48,285 bases of DNA from Acidobacteriota bacterium (GCA_031296115.1 JARLGI010000002.1:1-48285), one strand, 5' to 3'. Shown: positions 1-9,550, numbered from the stretch's first letter. Numbers and translations are program-made. Notes: generated by a model from the letters alone, not told the origin.

Positions 1-465
1 GCTCCGCCCGCAATCGCCGTACTGGTTGGCATTGCCATATTCATCCAATCGTGGTCGGAATCCACGAACCAAACATTAAATTTTCCGGAGATTGGAGGAA
101 ATGGAGCTCGATAATCTGGCAAACCGCGTCCCAAGTCACCCAGCTTCCTCCAGCGTTGGCGGTAAACGTTATTTTGAGATTGTATGGTTCCTCTCGATTA
201 TCGAGTTGGGGAGTTGCAGGAGTTGAGCCGACAAAGAAGACCCAGCCGGCCGAGCCGTTTAGAAGAACACCGAACTTAAATGATACCCACCCGGAATCGA
301 AGGTGTGATTTCGTGCCACTCTCTGCCCCAGTTGGGCGTCGAGTATAAGACGTCGCCGCGCAGGTACCACCCTGCCCCGTCTCGGGACAGCTGCTGCGCA
401 ATACAAGCGGGGGCGAGAAAGATACAAACGATAGCGATGACGAAACCGGTCGTAATCGATCGCAT
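1..465 (-). pseudogene. Frameshifted secreted YCF48/BNR-repeat-like protein, 3' end cut by window edge
   Basis: I chose the ATG at 465, which has an AGAAAG-like ribosome site and opens a signal peptide (MRSITTGF...ACIAQQ) followed by a stretch ending GGYHLSSVFF and a stop at 259. The sense continues without a gap in another frame as LNGSAGWVFFVGS...ITFTANAGGSW. A second shift near 100-135 leads to GKFNVWFVDSDHDWMN, which runs off the left edge. The 'WVFFVG', 'AGGSW' and 'FVDSDHDW' pieces resemble the short beta-propeller repeats of YCF48/sortilin-like proteins, a family-level guess. Restoring one base at each break gives one continuous protein, so this is a recent pseudogene or a sequence with two indel errors. 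Function unknown. Confidence 0.5.
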
Positions 466-678
466 GGGTGCTTTCTTTCTAGTCGGCATTGCTGCACACA
501 AAAAACTGACGAGGGTCAAAAGTCGATTGACTTTAGCTATAGAATCATGGCCCGGCTTGAGCGAGAGCACCCGACACACTCCCTGAGTTCTCTGCGCTTA
601 CCCTATTTCCGATCGACTGAGCGAACCACACGCGCAGGTCATGTACTATTCAAGTAGCTGTCAAGGCCACTCAGGTGC

Positions 679-698
679 GGCACGCCTGAAGGCGTGCC
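679..698. repeat. REP-like palindrome, GGCACGCC-TGAA-GGCGTGCC
   Basis: A perfect 8-bp stem with a TGAA loop, followed by CCCTTTCAAA. The same tail flanks the copies at 28209 and 28338, so these three belong to one subfamily. It lies about 110 bases upstream of the DUF4097 gene, in a spacer (580-809) where I see no other gene. Confidence 0.7.
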
Positions 699-809
699 CT
701 TTCAAAACACCGTATTGCCGAAGAGCCGGCTTCTCGAGCAATCGCAGCCCGGAACAAATGGCCCTAACGGTCCGTATCTCCTACCGTCTGACCAGCGACA
801 GGAGGCGAA

Positions 810-1577
810 ATGATTCACCCTCGTAAGTCTGCCATCGCAATTCTAGGATTATTGCTGGCGTTGCTGCTGGCCATCCCGGCCTACGCAGAAGTCACTCAGG
901 AATTCCACCGCACGGTTCCTCTTTCCGCCAATGGCGAGGTTTCGCTCAGCAACATCAACGGTAACGTCGAGATCACCGGCTGGGACCGCAACGAAGTGCA
1001 GATTGACGCCGTGAAGAAGGCACGCGACCAGCAGCGCCTCGACGAAGCGCGCATTGAGGTTGAGGCCGGCAGCACCTCGGTGCGCATCAAGACCGAATAT
1101 CCGCACCACGGCACCAACAACAATCCCGCGACTGTGCACTACACCTTGCACGTGCCGCAGAACGCGCGCATCGACAAGATTGACCTGGTCAACGGCTCGC
1201 TCACCGTGCAGAAGATCAACGGTGAAATCCAGGCTAGTCTGACGAACGGCAAAGCGCGCATCGACGATCTTGCCGGGCCAGTGGAGATTTCCAGCGTGAA
1301 CGGCGGCATCGAGGCCAACTACGCGTCGCTGAACAATGTTCGCGAGATTCGGCTCAAGTCGGTCAATGGCAGTATCCAGCTCGGCCTGCCCGCTTCTCCC
1401 AACGCCGACATCAACGCCTCGACCGTCAACGGCGGCTTGCGCACCGACTTTCCGCTGCAGGTGAAGGGAGAGTTCATCGGCCATCATCTATCCGGAACGC
1501 TGGGCAGCGGCGGAACCCGGATCGAGCTTGAAAATGTGAACGGCAGCATCCGCATCGGACCGCGGGGGAATCTGTAG
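810..1577 (+). CDS. Secreted DUF4097-family beta-strand repeat protein
   Basis: 255 residues. The ATG follows a clear GGAGG site. Residues 1-26 form a signal peptide (hydrophobic run, AYA cleavage before EVTQ), so the mature protein is exported. The remainder is a repeated beta-strand pattern, with 'LSNINGNVEITGW', 'KINGEIQASLTNGKA', 'SSVNGGIEAN', 'KSVNGSIQLG', 'STVNGGLRTD' and 'ENVNGSIRIG'. These NG-turn repeats are typical of the DUF4097 (adhesin-like, polymer-forming-like) fold. No catalytic residues are recognisable. The family is common in cell envelopes and often sits beside anti-sigma or PspC-type genes, but here it stands alone and a hairpin ends the unit at 1693-1712. The family call is firm and the function unknown. 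Confidence 0.85.
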   Translation: MIHPRKSAIAILGLLLALLLAIPAYAEVTQEFHRTVPLSANGEVSLSNINGNVEITGWDRNEVQIDAVKKARDQQRLDEARIEVEAGSTSVRIKTEYPHHGTNNNPATVHYTLHVPQNARIDKIDLVNGSLTVQKINGEIQASLTNGKARIDDLAGPVEISSVNGGIEANYASLNNVREIRLKSVNGSIQLGLPASPNADINASTVNGGLRTDFPLQVKGEFIGHHLSGTLGSGGTRIELENVNGSIRIGPRGNL

Positions 1578-1582
1578 CGGCG

Positions 1583-1629
1583 CATCCTGAGCGAGCGGCT
1601 GTCTTTGCCGCGAGTCGAAGGACCCCTAT
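1583..1629 (+). repeat. Long intergenic repeat, copy 1 (inverted relative to 2008-2050)
   Basis: Begins CATCCTGAGCGA and ends GAGTCGAAGGACCCCTAT. The reverse complement of 2008-2050 has the same ends around a slightly different middle. It starts six bases after the DUF4097 stop codon. Confidence 0.5.
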
Positions 1630-1692
1630 TGCCACCACGAAGTTCGGTCGCCCTCTGCCGTGCCCGGGGCACTTGGATCTTTCTCCAGCCTG

Positions 1693-1712
1693 CCCACCGC
1701 TGAAGCGGTGGG
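1693..1712 (+). terminator. Hairpin, probable rho-independent terminator of the DUF4097 gene
   Basis: CCCACCGC-TGAA-GCGGTGGG is a perfect 8-bp stem followed by CTTTCTTATGT. It has the same TGAA-loop design as the window's REP-like palindromes, so it may be a repeat serving as a terminator. Confidence 0.55.
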
Positions 1713-1862
1713 CTTTCTTATGTCGTCTCGCTGCGCGAGACTGGTTTGGCGTAGCCCTTGTGCGGAAGCGCACTGAAGCATGGGTAAACCTTTCACAATT
1801 TGGTTCGCGGCGGTGCGGGAGTCATCAATAAACCAGCCCTACAGGGGCGACACTGCTCTTAG

Positions 1863-1882
1863 CCCAGGGCGTAAGCCCTGGG
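1863..1882. repeat. REP-like palindrome, CCCAGGGC-GTAA-GCCCTGGG
   Basis: Perfect 8-bp stem with a GTAA loop. It lies in the 1578-2104 spacer, which otherwise holds only repeats and no convincing gene. Confidence 0.55.
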
Positions 1883-2007
1883 TGGAGTGGGAAAACGGAA
1901 CCGACTCCCGCAGGGACGGCACAGGTTCTCGCGCACACTCTTTCGCGCCGCCTTCAAAAGCAGGTCCCTCCACTCAGCCTGAAGCCCTCGGTCGGGATGA
2001 CAACAGT

Positions 2008-2050
2008 ATAGGGGTCCTTCGACTCCTCGCTGCGCTCGTCGCTCAGGATG
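2008..2050 (-). repeat. Long intergenic repeat, copy 2 (inverted relative to 1583-1629)
   Basis: Reads ATAGGGGTCCTTCGACTC at its left end and CTCAGGATG at its right. On the opposite strand this matches the outer parts of 1583-1629. The spacer next to it also carries short direct repeats (TTGCTAG twice near 2073-2088). Confidence 0.5.
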
Positions 2051-2104
2051 ACAGCCTGATTCCTGAGTGCTGATTGCTAGTTGCTAGTTGCTCGCCGCTC
2101 CCGG

Positions 2105-2854
2105 CTACTCCACTTCCCATCCCCGCGGCGGAGACTCGACATCGGGCTTGCGGGCGATGAGCAGCAGCGCTCCAATGCGCTTGAAGTCGCGCAACTCGTC
2201 GGCGTTGGCGAACCACTTGCCGCTGTACTCGGCGGGCGTCGGCGTCAGGTCGGGGACGCGCACCGCGCGCACGTCCTCAAACGCGCACGCCTGCAGCAGA
2301 TCAACGTACTCCTGCTCCGAGCGCGCCTGCACCGGAACCTTCAGCTCGCTGGCCCAGCGCAGCGAATACGGATTGTCGCGATAGAGATTGATGAGGATGT
2401 ACAGCTCGCCGCGCGGCGCCATCACGCGAAACAGTTCGGCGAGCGCGCGCTCCTGGTCGGCGTAGTAATAGAACGATTCCACGGATAGAACCTTGTCGAA
2501 AAAGTTTTCGTCCCACGGAATCTGCTGCGCCGAGCCGACGACGAACAGCGCGTTGTCGCAGTCCTTGGAATTGGCGCGTGCCCGGCGGACCATCTCGTCG
2601 GCGACATCGAGCCCGATCACTTGTCCCGGACGTTCGCCGCCGGCGACCATGCGCGCCACCAGGCGAGTCGCCCAGCCCGCGCCGCAGCCGAGGTCGAGCA
2701 CGCGCTCGCCCTGCTTCAAATCCATCATCGCCAGCGTCTGCTCGGTGATGCTGATGTGATGGTTCTCCATCTCTTCGCCGCGGCCTTGCTCGGCCCATTC
2801 GTTAAACTCGCGGCGCAATTTCTCGTCGGCAGAAAGGGTTTTCGGATCCGGCAT
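2105..2854 (-). CDS. Class I SAM-dependent methyltransferase
   Basis: 249 residues, ATG start. Motif I is 'VLDLGCGAGWATRL' near residues 53-66, with an acidic 'GLDVADEMV' motif II after it. 'GSAQQIPWDENFFDKVLSVESFYYYAD' matches the Methyltransf_11/25 core (post-motif I and motif III), and 'LAELFRVMAPRGELYIL' is the usual strand-6 region. The substrate cannot be told from sequence. It resembles small-molecule or ubiquinone/menaquinone-like methyltransferases but lacks UbiE signatures. It is divergently arranged, 25 bases from a small zinc-ribbon gene, and the two starts probably share a promoter region. Confidence 0.85.
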   Translation of the reverse strand: MPDPKTLSADEKLRREFNEWAEQGRGEEMENHHISITEQTLAMMDLKQGERVLDLGCGAGWATRLVARMVAGGERPGQVIGLDVADEMVRRARANSKDCDNALFVVGSAQQIPWDENFFDKVLSVESFYYYADQERALAELFRVMAPRGELYILINLYRDNPYSLRWASELKVPVQARSEQEYVDLLQACAFEDVRAVRVPDLTPTPAEYSGKWFANADELRDFKRIGALLLIARKPDVESPPRGWEVE

Positions 2855-2879
2855 CGCTCCTCGCAGATTTCGATTCTCT

Positions 2880-3074
2880 ATGCTACAGTCTCCGCAACCG
2901 ATGCCTCAAACTCCGCAACAATTCTCGAACGGTTCGGCGTCGCCCGGTTTGCTGTACTGTCCCAACTGCGCGCGCGAAGTGGAGGATCCGCTGACCTGCG
3001 GCGACTGCTCGTCGGTCATCTGCCGCATCTGCGGAACGCCTCTGGAAATGCCGGAGGACCTCGGCATCGGCTGA
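2880..3074 (+). CDS. Small zinc-ribbon protein
   Basis: 64 residues. After a Pro/Gln-rich N-terminus it has 'CPNCAREVEDPLTCGDCSSVICRICGTPLE', three CxxC pairs that would bind one or two zinc ions as in zinc-ribbon domains. The start could be the ATG at 2880 or the in-frame ATG at 2901; neither has a strong ribosome site. It is divergent from the methyltransferase. Role unknown; such ribbons usually contact nucleic acid or protein. The cysteine spacing makes it a real protein in my view. Confidence 0.6.
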   Translation: MLQSPQPMPQTPQQFSNGSASPGLLYCPNCAREVEDPLTCGDCSSVICRICGTPLEMPEDLGIG

Positions 3075-3094
3075 CGAATGGCGAATAGACTTGC

Positions 3095-3243
3095 AATGGT
3101 GGCGCAGCGATTCAGCGCTGCATGAGAAACGAAGGGTCAGAGACGGCTTCAGCCGATGAAAGGCGAATCAATTTTGAATGGTGGCGCAGCGCTTTAGCGC
3201 TGCATTTGGAGATGAGGTTTCAGAGGCGGCTTTAGCCGCTGAG
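3095..3243. repeat. Tandem pair of about 65-bp repeats, each holding two REP-like palindromes
   Basis: Copy 1 is about 3095-3159 and copy 2 about 3177-3243. Both begin AATGGTGGCGCAGCG and then have a GCAGCG(C/A)-TT(C/T)A-GCGCTGC hairpin (3104-3121; 3186-3203). A spacer with TCAGAG follows, then a CGGC-TT(C/T)A-GCCG hairpin (3144-3155; 3226-3239). This is a direct duplication with scattered substitutions. Confidence 0.7.
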
Positions 3244-3300
3244 CTAATGAAGAAGCCTTTACCGCAGACGCTGAAGGGCCCCGGTTAATTTGCTACCCAA

Positions 3301-3320
3301 TGCAGGCCTGAAGGCCTGCA
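3301..3320. repeat. REP-like palindrome, TGCAGGCC-TGAA-GGCCTGCA
   Basis: Perfect 8-bp stem with TGAA loop, followed by CCACCATTT. It sits 25 bases upstream of the permease start, in the gap after the zinc-ribbon gene. Confidence 0.7.
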
Positions 3321-3344
3321 CCACCATTTAAACGGCGCAACTGC

Positions 3345-4781
3345 ATGGCCCATCCAATTCGCGTACCACAACAATCTCCGGCGAAGCCATCCGAGCCCTC
3401 TCTGGTGCGCGGGCTCTCGCTGATGGATTCCGTGATGCTGCTGGTCGGCGGGATTATCGGCTCGGGCATCTTTCTCACTGCCGCGCCGATCGCGTCGGCG
3501 ATGCGCAAGCCGCTGTTCTTCCTCGGCGTCTGGCTTCTCGGCGGAGTCATCACCCTGCTGGCCTGCTTTGCCTTTGCCGAAATGGGCGCGATGTTTCCCG
3601 AATCCGGCGGGCAATACGTCTTCCTGCGCGAAGCCTACGGCGAGTTTCCCGCCTTCCTTTATGGCTGGATGATCTTCACCGTCGGCCAAAGCGGAACCAT
3701 CGCCGCGCTCGCGGTTGGCTTTGCGGAATACTTCGGAGCGATGCTGCCCTTCGCGGCCGCGCATATTCCGGTCGCGCACGTGCTGGGCTTCACGCTCACG
3801 CGCAGGCACCTTGTGTCCATCTGCTCCATCGTACTGCTGACCACGGTCAACGTGCTCGGCCTGAAGCGAGGCTCAGCGCTGATCAACGCCGCGACCTGGG
3901 CGAAGTTTGCCGCCATCGGAATCTTCATCCTGTTGGGACTGGCGATTGGTCACGGCCACTGGTCGAACTACGCGGTCAGCCTTCCCGCCGAACAGCCGGT
4001 TTCGCTGGGGCACGTTGTCTCCGCCTTCGGCGTGGCACTCATCGGCGTGTTCTGGGCCTTCGATGGCTGGGTTTACATCACGTGGGTCGCCGGCGAGATC
4101 AAAGACCCCCAACGCGTGCTGCCGCGCGCCATGGTGCTCGGCGTACTCCTGGTTGGCGCCGTGTACCTGACGATCAACGTTGTCTACCTTTACGCTCTGC
4201 CGATTACCCGCGTCGCGCAGGAGGAGACCATCGCGCATGCTGCCGCCGTCACGCTCTTCTCGTCAGCCGCGGCACGCTGGCTGAGCGCGCTGATCGCCCT
4301 CTCGTGCTTCGGCGCCATGTCGTGCGCCATCCTCAGCAGCGCGCGCGTGTCGTTTGCCATGGCGCGCGACGGAGCGTTCTTCCAAGCAATGGGACGCGTG
4401 CATCCACGCTATCGCACGCCTGCGTTCAGCCTGATCGCGCTGAGCGCGTGGGCGGTCGTGCTGGCGCTCAGCGGCAGCTTCGACCAGCTCTACACCTATG
4501 TGATGTTCATGATGGTGCTGTCGTACGTCGCGGCGGTTGCGGGACTGTTCGTGCTGCGCAGAACGCAGCCCGATCGGGCGCGGCCGTATCGTTGCACCGG
4601 ATATCCGTATTTGCCTGCGCTCTACGTGCTGATGGCGGGAGCCTGGGCGCTGAACTCCGTCGTGACGCGTCCCAAGGAAACGCTGATCGGGATTGGCATC
4701 GTGTTCCTGGGCGCGCCGTTCTATTACTTCTGGAGACGGCAGCTCAAACGGAATCCGCAAGAGCTTACGGAGTTCGAATAA
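3345..4781 (+). CDS. APC-superfamily amino acid permease
   Basis: 478 residues, inner membrane. About 12 hydrophobic segments can be counted. The first carries the APC unwound-helix signature 'VGGIIGSGIFLT' (about residues 34-45), and 'FAEMGAMFPESGGQYVFLREAYG' in TM2-3 is typical of the LAT/amino-acid exchanger branch. The N-terminus is cytoplasmic and Pro-rich. Substrate is probably a neutral or cationic amino acid; specificity cannot be read. The ATG at 3345 lacks a good ribosome site, but no better in-frame start precedes TM1. It is convergent with leuS (53-base gap) and appears monocistronic. Confidence 0.9.
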   Translation: MAHPIRVPQQSPAKPSEPSLVRGLSLMDSVMLLVGGIIGSGIFLTAAPIASAMRKPLFFLGVWLLGGVITLLACFAFAEMGAMFPESGGQYVFLREAYGEFPAFLYGWMIFTVGQSGTIAALAVGFAEYFGAMLPFAAAHIPVAHVLGFTLTRRHLVSICSIVLLTTVNVLGLKRGSALINAATWAKFAAIGIFILLGLAIGHGHWSNYAVSLPAEQPVSLGHVVSAFGVALIGVFWAFDGWVYITWVAGEIKDPQRVLPRAMVLGVLLVGAVYLTINVVYLYALPITRVAQEETIAHAAAVTLFSSAAARWLSALIALSCFGAMSCAILSSARVSFAMARDGAFFQAMGRVHPRYRTPAFSLIALSAWAVVLALSGSFDQLYTYVMFMMVLSYVAAVAGLFVLRRTQPDRARPYRCTGYPYLPALYVLMAGAWALNSVVTRPKETLIGIGIVFLGAPFYYFWRRQLKRNPQELTEFE

Positions 4782-4834
4782 CGCGGCCTACGAACCATTG
4801 GCTTCGGGTCTGTGAAGCGCAGCTCTTGACCTGC

Positions 4835-7408
4835 CTACTTCACCGCGATGTTCACCAGCCGGCCCTTCACCACCAGCACCTTCACCACTTCCTTGTCCGC
4901 GATGGCGGCCTTGATCTTCTCATCGGCCAGGGCGAGTTCGCGCACCTGCGCTTCTTCGCCATCGGCGGGAATCGTGATGCGGCTGCGGATCTTGCCGTTG
5001 ACCTGAATGGCAATCTCGACTTCCTCTTCCTTGGCCAGCGTGGGATCGTATTGCGGCCACGGCGCGCGCAGCAGGTCGGAGGTTTCGCCCAGCATCTCCC
5101 ACAACTCGGACGCGAGATACGGCGCGAACGGCGCCAGCATCAGCACCAGCTTGTGCTGCACGTCGGCCATCAGCACTGCCGGAGCCGCCGGCTCGCCGCG
5201 CTGCACGCTGCCTTCATAGGCATACAGCTCGTTCAGCAGTTCCATGATCGCTGCGATAGAAGTATTGAAGTGCCAGCGGCCGCCGAAGTCCTCGGTCACG
5301 CGCCGGATGGTCTGGTGCAACTTGCGCTGCATCTTACGCGCGACCGGCGAAAGCTGGCTGCCATCGCGGCTGTCCGGCGCTATCTCTTGCGGGCGCGCAT
5401 GGCGAGCCACGAACCGATACACCCGCGACAAGAAGCGGCTGATGCCTTCGACACCCAGGTCCTGCCAGTCGAGGTCGCGGTCGGGCGGCGACGCAAACAG
5501 CGTGTACATGCGCGTCGAGTCGGCGCCATAGCGCGCCACCATGTCGTCGGGCGAGACCACGTTGCCCAGGCTCTTTGACATCTTGGCCCCGCCCTTGATC
5601 ACCATGCCCTGTGTGAACAGGCGCTCCGCCGGCTCGGAGTTCTTCACGATCCCCATGTCGCGCATCACCTTGGTCCAGAAGCGCGAGTAAATCAGGTGCA
5701 GGATGGCGTGCTCGACGCCGCCGATGTACTGGTCGATCGGGAACCAGTACGCGACCGCATCGCTGTCGAGCGGCTGCGTATCGAGCTTCGGACTGGTGTA
5801 GCGATAGAAGTACCAGGACGAATCCACGAAGGTGTCCATGGTGTCGGTCTCGCGGCGCGCTGGTTCGCCGCACTTCGGGCAAGCGACATTGACGAACTCC
5901 GGCACCCTTTCCAGCGGGGACCCGCCGGCCAGGGTGATGTCCACATTCTCCGGCAGCAGAACCGGCAGGTTTTTCTCCGGCACCGGAACAATGCCACAGG
6001 ACGGGCAGTAGATGACCGGAATCGGCGTGCCCCAATAACGCTGGCGGCTGACGCCCCAATCTTTCAGGCGGAAGGTGACGGTCGCCTTGCCGAAGCCGTG
6101 CTCCTCGCCGTATTTCGACATCTTGACGATCGCAGCGTCGCAAGGCATTCCGCTGAACTCGCCGGAGTTGATGAGCAGGCTGTCCATCTCCGTAAACGGC
6201 AAGACTGGCTCATCGGTCTCACGACGATCGTCTCCGTCGCGCCGCGGCAAGATGACGACCTTGATGTCGAGGCCGTACTTCTGGGCGAACTCGTAGTCGC
6301 GCTCGTCGTGCGCCGGCACCGACATAATGGCGCCCGTTCCGTAGTCGAGCAGCACGTAGTTCGCTACCCAAATCGGCACCTGTTCACCGTTGAAGGGATT
6401 GATGGCGTAGCGGTCGGTGAAGACGCCATGCTTCTCGATGGCACCGATGTCGCCCGCCTCCTTTGCCCGCCTCTGCTCGGCGATAAGCTCTTCGACCTTG
6501 GCGAGCAGGCCGGGATCGTTAGCGATGAGGTCGATGACAACCGGATGTTCCGGCGCGAGCTGCAGCGACGTCGCGCCGAAGATGGTGTCCACGCGCGTCG
6601 TGAACACAGAGATGGCTTCGCCCGCCGGTCCAACCGGGCCATCGAGCTTGAAATCCACCAGCGTTCCTTCGCTGCGCCCGATCCAGTTGCGCTGCATGGT
6701 CCGGACTTTCTCCGGCCATCCTGGCAGACTGTCCAGGCCCTGCAACAATTCGTCGGCGTACTCCGTGATGCGCAGGAACCACTGCTCCAGCTCGCGTTGT
6801 TCGACCGCCGTAGTTTCATGCCGCCAGCAGCAGCCGTTGGGCAGGACCTGCTCGTTGGCCAGCACGGTGGCGCACTGCGGGCACCAGTTCACCTTGCTCT
6901 TCTTGCGATAGGCCAGGCCACGCTCGAGGAACTTCAGGAAGAACCATTGGTTCCAGCGGTAATAGTCCGGCAGGCAGGTCGTGACTTCCGTGGACCAGTC
7001 GTACGCGAAGCCCAGACGCTTCATCTGCGCCTTCATCCTGGCGATGTTGCTCAGCGTCCATTCGCGCGGCGGCGTCTGGTTCTGGATGGCCGCATTCTCC
7101 GCCGGCAATCCGAACGAATCCCAGCCCATGGGATGAAGCACGTTGTAGCCCCGCATCCACATGTAGCGCGCCAGCGCGTCGCCGATGGCGTAGTTGCGCA
7201 CGTGCCCCATGTGCAGCGCGCCCGAAGGATAGGGCAGCATCTCGAGGACGTAATACTTCTTGCGCTGCGTGGTTGGCGGCTCTGCGCGATACAGGTCGGG
7301 ATTTTGCGCCCAGCGCTCAAACCATTTCTGCTCAATCATCTTGGGATCGTAGCGGTCGGGCTGGGTTGCTACGTCAAGCTGCGGCTTTTGTACTTTGGAC
7401 TCGGCCAT
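4835..7408 (-). CDS. leuS: Leucine--tRNA ligase
   Basis: 857 residues, full length for bacterial LeuRS. This class Ia synthetase charges tRNA-Leu in the cytoplasm. The HIGH motif is 'HMGH' (66-69) within [15 protein letters not shown], and the KMSKS loop is intact ('[10 protein letters not shown]'). The CP1 editing domain is present with the 'HDERDYEF' editing-site region. A zinc-binding-like 'CPSCG...CPKCG' occurs within the insertion, and the C-terminal anticodon-binding and VNGKIR segments follow. The ATG at 7408 follows AAGAG. It is alone on this strand, with a long empty spacer upstream. I saw no T-box in that spacer. Confidence 0.98.
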   Translation of the reverse strand: MAESKVQKPQLDVATQPDRYDPKMIEQKWFERWAQNPDLYRAEPPTTQRKKYYVLEMLPYPSGALHMGHVRNYAIGDALARYMWMRGYNVLHPMGWDSFGLPAENAAIQNQTPPREWTLSNIARMKAQMKRLGFAYDWSTEVTTCLPDYYRWNQWFFLKFLERGLAYRKKSKVNWCPQCATVLANEQVLPNGCCWRHETTAVEQRELEQWFLRITEYADELLQGLDSLPGWPEKVRTMQRNWIGRSEGTLVDFKLDGPVGPAGEAISVFTTRVDTIFGATSLQLAPEHPVVIDLIANDPGLLAKVEELIAEQRRAKEAGDIGAIEKHGVFTDRYAINPFNGEQVPIWVANYVLLDYGTGAIMSVPAHDERDYEFAQKYGLDIKVVILPRRDGDDRRETDEPVLPFTEMDSLLINSGEFSGMPCDAAIVKMSKYGEEHGFGKATVTFRLKDWGVSRQRYWGTPIPVIYCPSCGIVPVPEKNLPVLLPENVDITLAGGSPLERVPEFVNVACPKCGEPARRETDTMDTFVDSSWYFYRYTSPKLDTQPLDSDAVAYWFPIDQYIGGVEHAILHLIYSRFWTKVMRDMGIVKNSEPAERLFTQGMVIKGGAKMSKSLGNVVSPDDMVARYGADSTRMYTLFASPPDRDLDWQDLGVEGISRFLSRVYRFVARHARPQEIAPDSRDGSQLSPVARKMQRKLHQTIRRVTEDFGGRWHFNTSIAAIMELLNELYAYEGSVQRGEPAAPAVLMADVQHKLVLMLAPFAPYLASELWEMLGETSDLLRAPWPQYDPTLAKEEEVEIAIQVNGKIRSRITIPADGEEAQVRELALADEKIKAAIADKEVVKVLVVKGRLVNIAVK

Positions 7409-8133
7409 AATGAATGCTCTTCAGTAAGAAAGGGACAAATTTTGATTTTACAACCTGGGATGCGAGATGAAGGAAAGGTGTTGGTGCAGTGTCCTGTGTG
7501 AATCACAGAGTTCAGGAATGCACATGCCCTCCGGCGTTGGATGGAGTGAGGGCGGCGGGCCGGTTCTGCCGGATAACGGATTGCGGTCTTTAGCGGTTTG
7601 TTTTGAGTTTCTTGTCTCTCCTACTCTCCCTTGCTTCTCCCCGTTCTCCAATACAAGCAGGGTGGAAGCTTCCACGCGCTTGCTGCCATACATCAGCGGG
7701 TCGGAGCCTCTAACCAGTGTCCGGCAGCGACCGCAAGCGTTCAACTCGACGCTAGCTCCGACGCATTCAGAATTGCAAGAAAATTCCGCCGATTCTACCG
7801 ACGAAGGTGGCGTTGCCCTCTTTGTCTAAAGTGCCATTACTCTCGTAACAGGAACCGCACGTTTTTGCTTGACTTGGCTTTGCCAGCGCGCGCCGCGAGA
7901 GCTTTCCGTGCGTTCACATTCATGAGATGAGTCCAGCGGCTCGTCGATTGGCGTTCTGCAATAAACGCTGCGTGCTCGATTCGCGAGTGGGCCAGTTTGA
8001 AATCCACGGGGTAAGCTAGCGGCTATCCATAAACGAAATTGGCAGCGGATGATCCGAGAAAAATCGGTATTGAAGGCACCTTCCCGGGGAGTAATATTTC
8101 CTGCGTACAAGACCCAACTGTAGTGGGATCGAG
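7409..8133. other. Spacer upstream of leuS with no recognisable gene
   Basis: About 725 bases. Open frames exist on both strands, but none gives protein-like sequence or a matching ribosome site. I looked for tRNA, RNase P, SRP and tmRNA signatures and found none. A small hairpin around TGTGAATCACA lies near 7486-7500. Confidence 0.5.
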
Positions 8134-8265
8134 ATGTCTATAAGACCCGACGACCAACCCGGCATGAGGTCACAAATTGGCGGCGGAATGGCTGCGTTGA
8201 TCGGTATTGCGTGGCTGATCATGATCCCTCCTGCACCGCCTGGCGCGCCGGTGGACATACATTAA
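8134..8265 (+). CDS. Possible 43-residue single-pass membrane peptide
   Basis: The ATG is preceded by GGGATCGAG. The peptide has a charged N-terminus (MSIRPDDQPG), a glycine stretch and one hydrophobic helix (MAALIGIAWLIMI), then a PPAPPGAP tail. It is one base upstream of another tiny hydrophobic ORF (8267). No homologue is recalled. Without conservation data this may be chance; the in-phase run of membrane residues and the tight spacing are the only support. Confidence 0.3.
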   Translation: MSIRPDDQPGMRSQIGGGMAALIGIAWLIMIPPAPPGAPVDIH

Positions 8266-8266
8266 G

Positions 8267-8341
8267 ATGGGATGGGCTTTCCTCGTGGTCGGCATCTTAG
8301 GCCGCGTGGTTGGCACCCTAGGCCGCTTGTCTCTCAAATAG
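8267..8341 (+). CDS. Possible 24-residue hydrophobic peptide coupled to the ORF at 8134
   Basis: Starts one base after the preceding stop (TAAGATG). It encodes MGWAFLVVGILGRVV and a short basic end, a plausible membrane-inserted micropeptide. No independent ribosome site is visible, so expression would depend on coupling. Confidence 0.22.
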   Translation: MGWAFLVVGILGRVVGTLGRLSLK

Positions 8342-8452
8342 CGCACTCCGTCCTCGAGTGGGAATCAAACTGACTCACTAGGTGCCCCGGGTTTCCATTC
8401 CGCGCGTGCGCTGAACACGATACACTAAGACGCACGAATTAAGGGGCTTGCC

Positions 8453-9550
8453 ATGCTTATTGTCATGAAGGCGCACGCATCGGAAGAGCAGGTGCGGGGC
8501 GTCTGCCAGAAGATCGAGTCGCTGGGGCTGCGCCCGCACTCCATTCCCGGTTCGCAACGCACGGCCATCGGCATCACTGGCAATGAGATGGAGCTTGATC
8601 CCGGCATATTCGACGAGATGCCGGGGGTGCAGGAAGTCATCCGCGTCAGCAAGCCTTATAAGCTGGTAAGCCGTGACCTGAAAGAAGAGAACACGGTCAT
8701 CCGGTTCCCCGGAACAGATGCTACCTTTGGTGGCAATGAAGTAGCGGTAATCGCCGGTCCTTGCGCCATCGAATCGCGCGAACAGGCCCTGGCTACGGCG
8801 GAACGGGTTGCCAAGGCCGGCGCCAAGTTCTTTCGGGGAGGCGCTTACAAACCGCGCACCTCGCCATACTCGTTCCAGGGACTGGCGGAAGATGGACTGA
8901 AGATTCTGGCGGAGGTCCGCGATCGTTATGGCCTGCTGATCGTCACCGAAGCCATCGACAACGAATCGCTCGACCTGGTTGAGAAGTGCGCCGACGTCAT
9001 CCAGATCGGCGCCCGCAACATGCAGAACTTCTCGCTGCTGAAGCGCGCCGGCAAGGCGCGCACGCCGGTGCTCTTAAAGCGAGGCATGTCGGCCACAGTG
9101 GAAGAGTTTCTGATGGCGGCCGAGTACATCATGAGTGAGGGCAATTACAACGTGGTCCTGTGCGAGCGCGGAGTGCGCACCTTCGCCGATCACACGCGCA
9201 ACACCCTGGACCTCAGCGTGGTGCCCGCGGTGCAGCGCTTGAGCCACCTGCCCATCATCGTCGACCCCAGTCACGGCACCGGCAAGCGCAACAAGGTCAC
9301 GCCGCTGTCGCGTGCGGCGGTGGCCGTAGGAGCGGACGGGCTCATCATCGAGGTGCATCCCGATCCCGACCGCGCTCTCAGTGACGGCAAGCAGTCGCTC
9401 TATCCCGAGCAGTTCGACGAACTCATGGTGGAAATACGCCAGATTGCCGGGGTTTTGGGCCGCACCGTCGCCAATCCTGTAGCTAATCCCGGCGCTCGTC
9501 GCACTAGTCCGGTCGCGGCAACTGCCGCCGGATCGGCTGCCGCTCGATAA
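8453..9550 (+). CDS. aroF: 3-deoxy-7-phosphoheptulonate synthase (DAHP synthase, type I-beta)
   Basis: 365 residues. It catalyses phosphoenolpyruvate plus erythrose-4-phosphate to DAHP, the first shikimate step, in the cytoplasm. An N-terminal ferredoxin-like regulatory domain (about 1-75, '[21 protein letters not shown]') precedes the TIM barrel, which is the Bacillus/Thermotoga AroF/KDPS-like architecture. Barrel signatures include '[13 protein letters not shown]', '[17 protein letters not shown]', '[10 protein letters not shown]', 'LLKRGM' and '[11 protein letters not shown]'. The ATG follows AAGGGG at 6 bases. The C-terminal about 25 residues are a Pro/Ala/Arg tail beyond the usual end. 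Its stop overlaps the next gene's start (TAATG), so the lipoprotein is translationally coupled. Confidence 0.97.
   Translation: MLIVMKAHASEEQVRGVCQKIESLGLRPHSIPGSQRTAIGITGNEMELDPGIFDEMPGVQEVIRVSKPYKLVSRDLKEENTVIRFPGTDATFGGNEVAVIAGPCAIESREQALATAERVAKAGAKFFRGGAYKPRTSPYSFQGLAEDGLKILAEVRDRYGLLIVTEAIDNESLDLVEKCADVIQIGARNMQNFSLLKRAGKARTPVLLKRGMSATVEEFLMAAEYIMSEGNYNVVLCERGVRTFADHTRNTLDLSVVPAVQRLSHLPIIVDPSHGTGKRNKVTPLSRAAVAVGADGLIIEVHPDPDRALSDGKQSLYPEQFDELMVEIRQIAGVLGRTVANPVANPGARRTSPVAATAAGSAAAR

Noticed and set aside
4082..5578. 498-codon open frame on the plus strand
   Set aside because: Runs out of phase through the permease end and antisense to leuS; no ribosome site or motif.
7486..7500. TGTGAATCACA palindrome as a Crp/Fnr site
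   Set aside because: The half-sites are separated by one base, not six; a small hairpin is the simpler reading.
5696..7501. 601-codon open frame on the plus strand
   Set aside because: Antisense shadow of leuS; Arg/Val/His-rich composition with no domain, while the leuS frame carries HIGH and KMSKS.
7869..7874. TTGACT after GTTTTTGC, resembling the promoter at 24016
   Set aside because: No -10 hexamer at the right distance; the following 20 bases are GC-rich.
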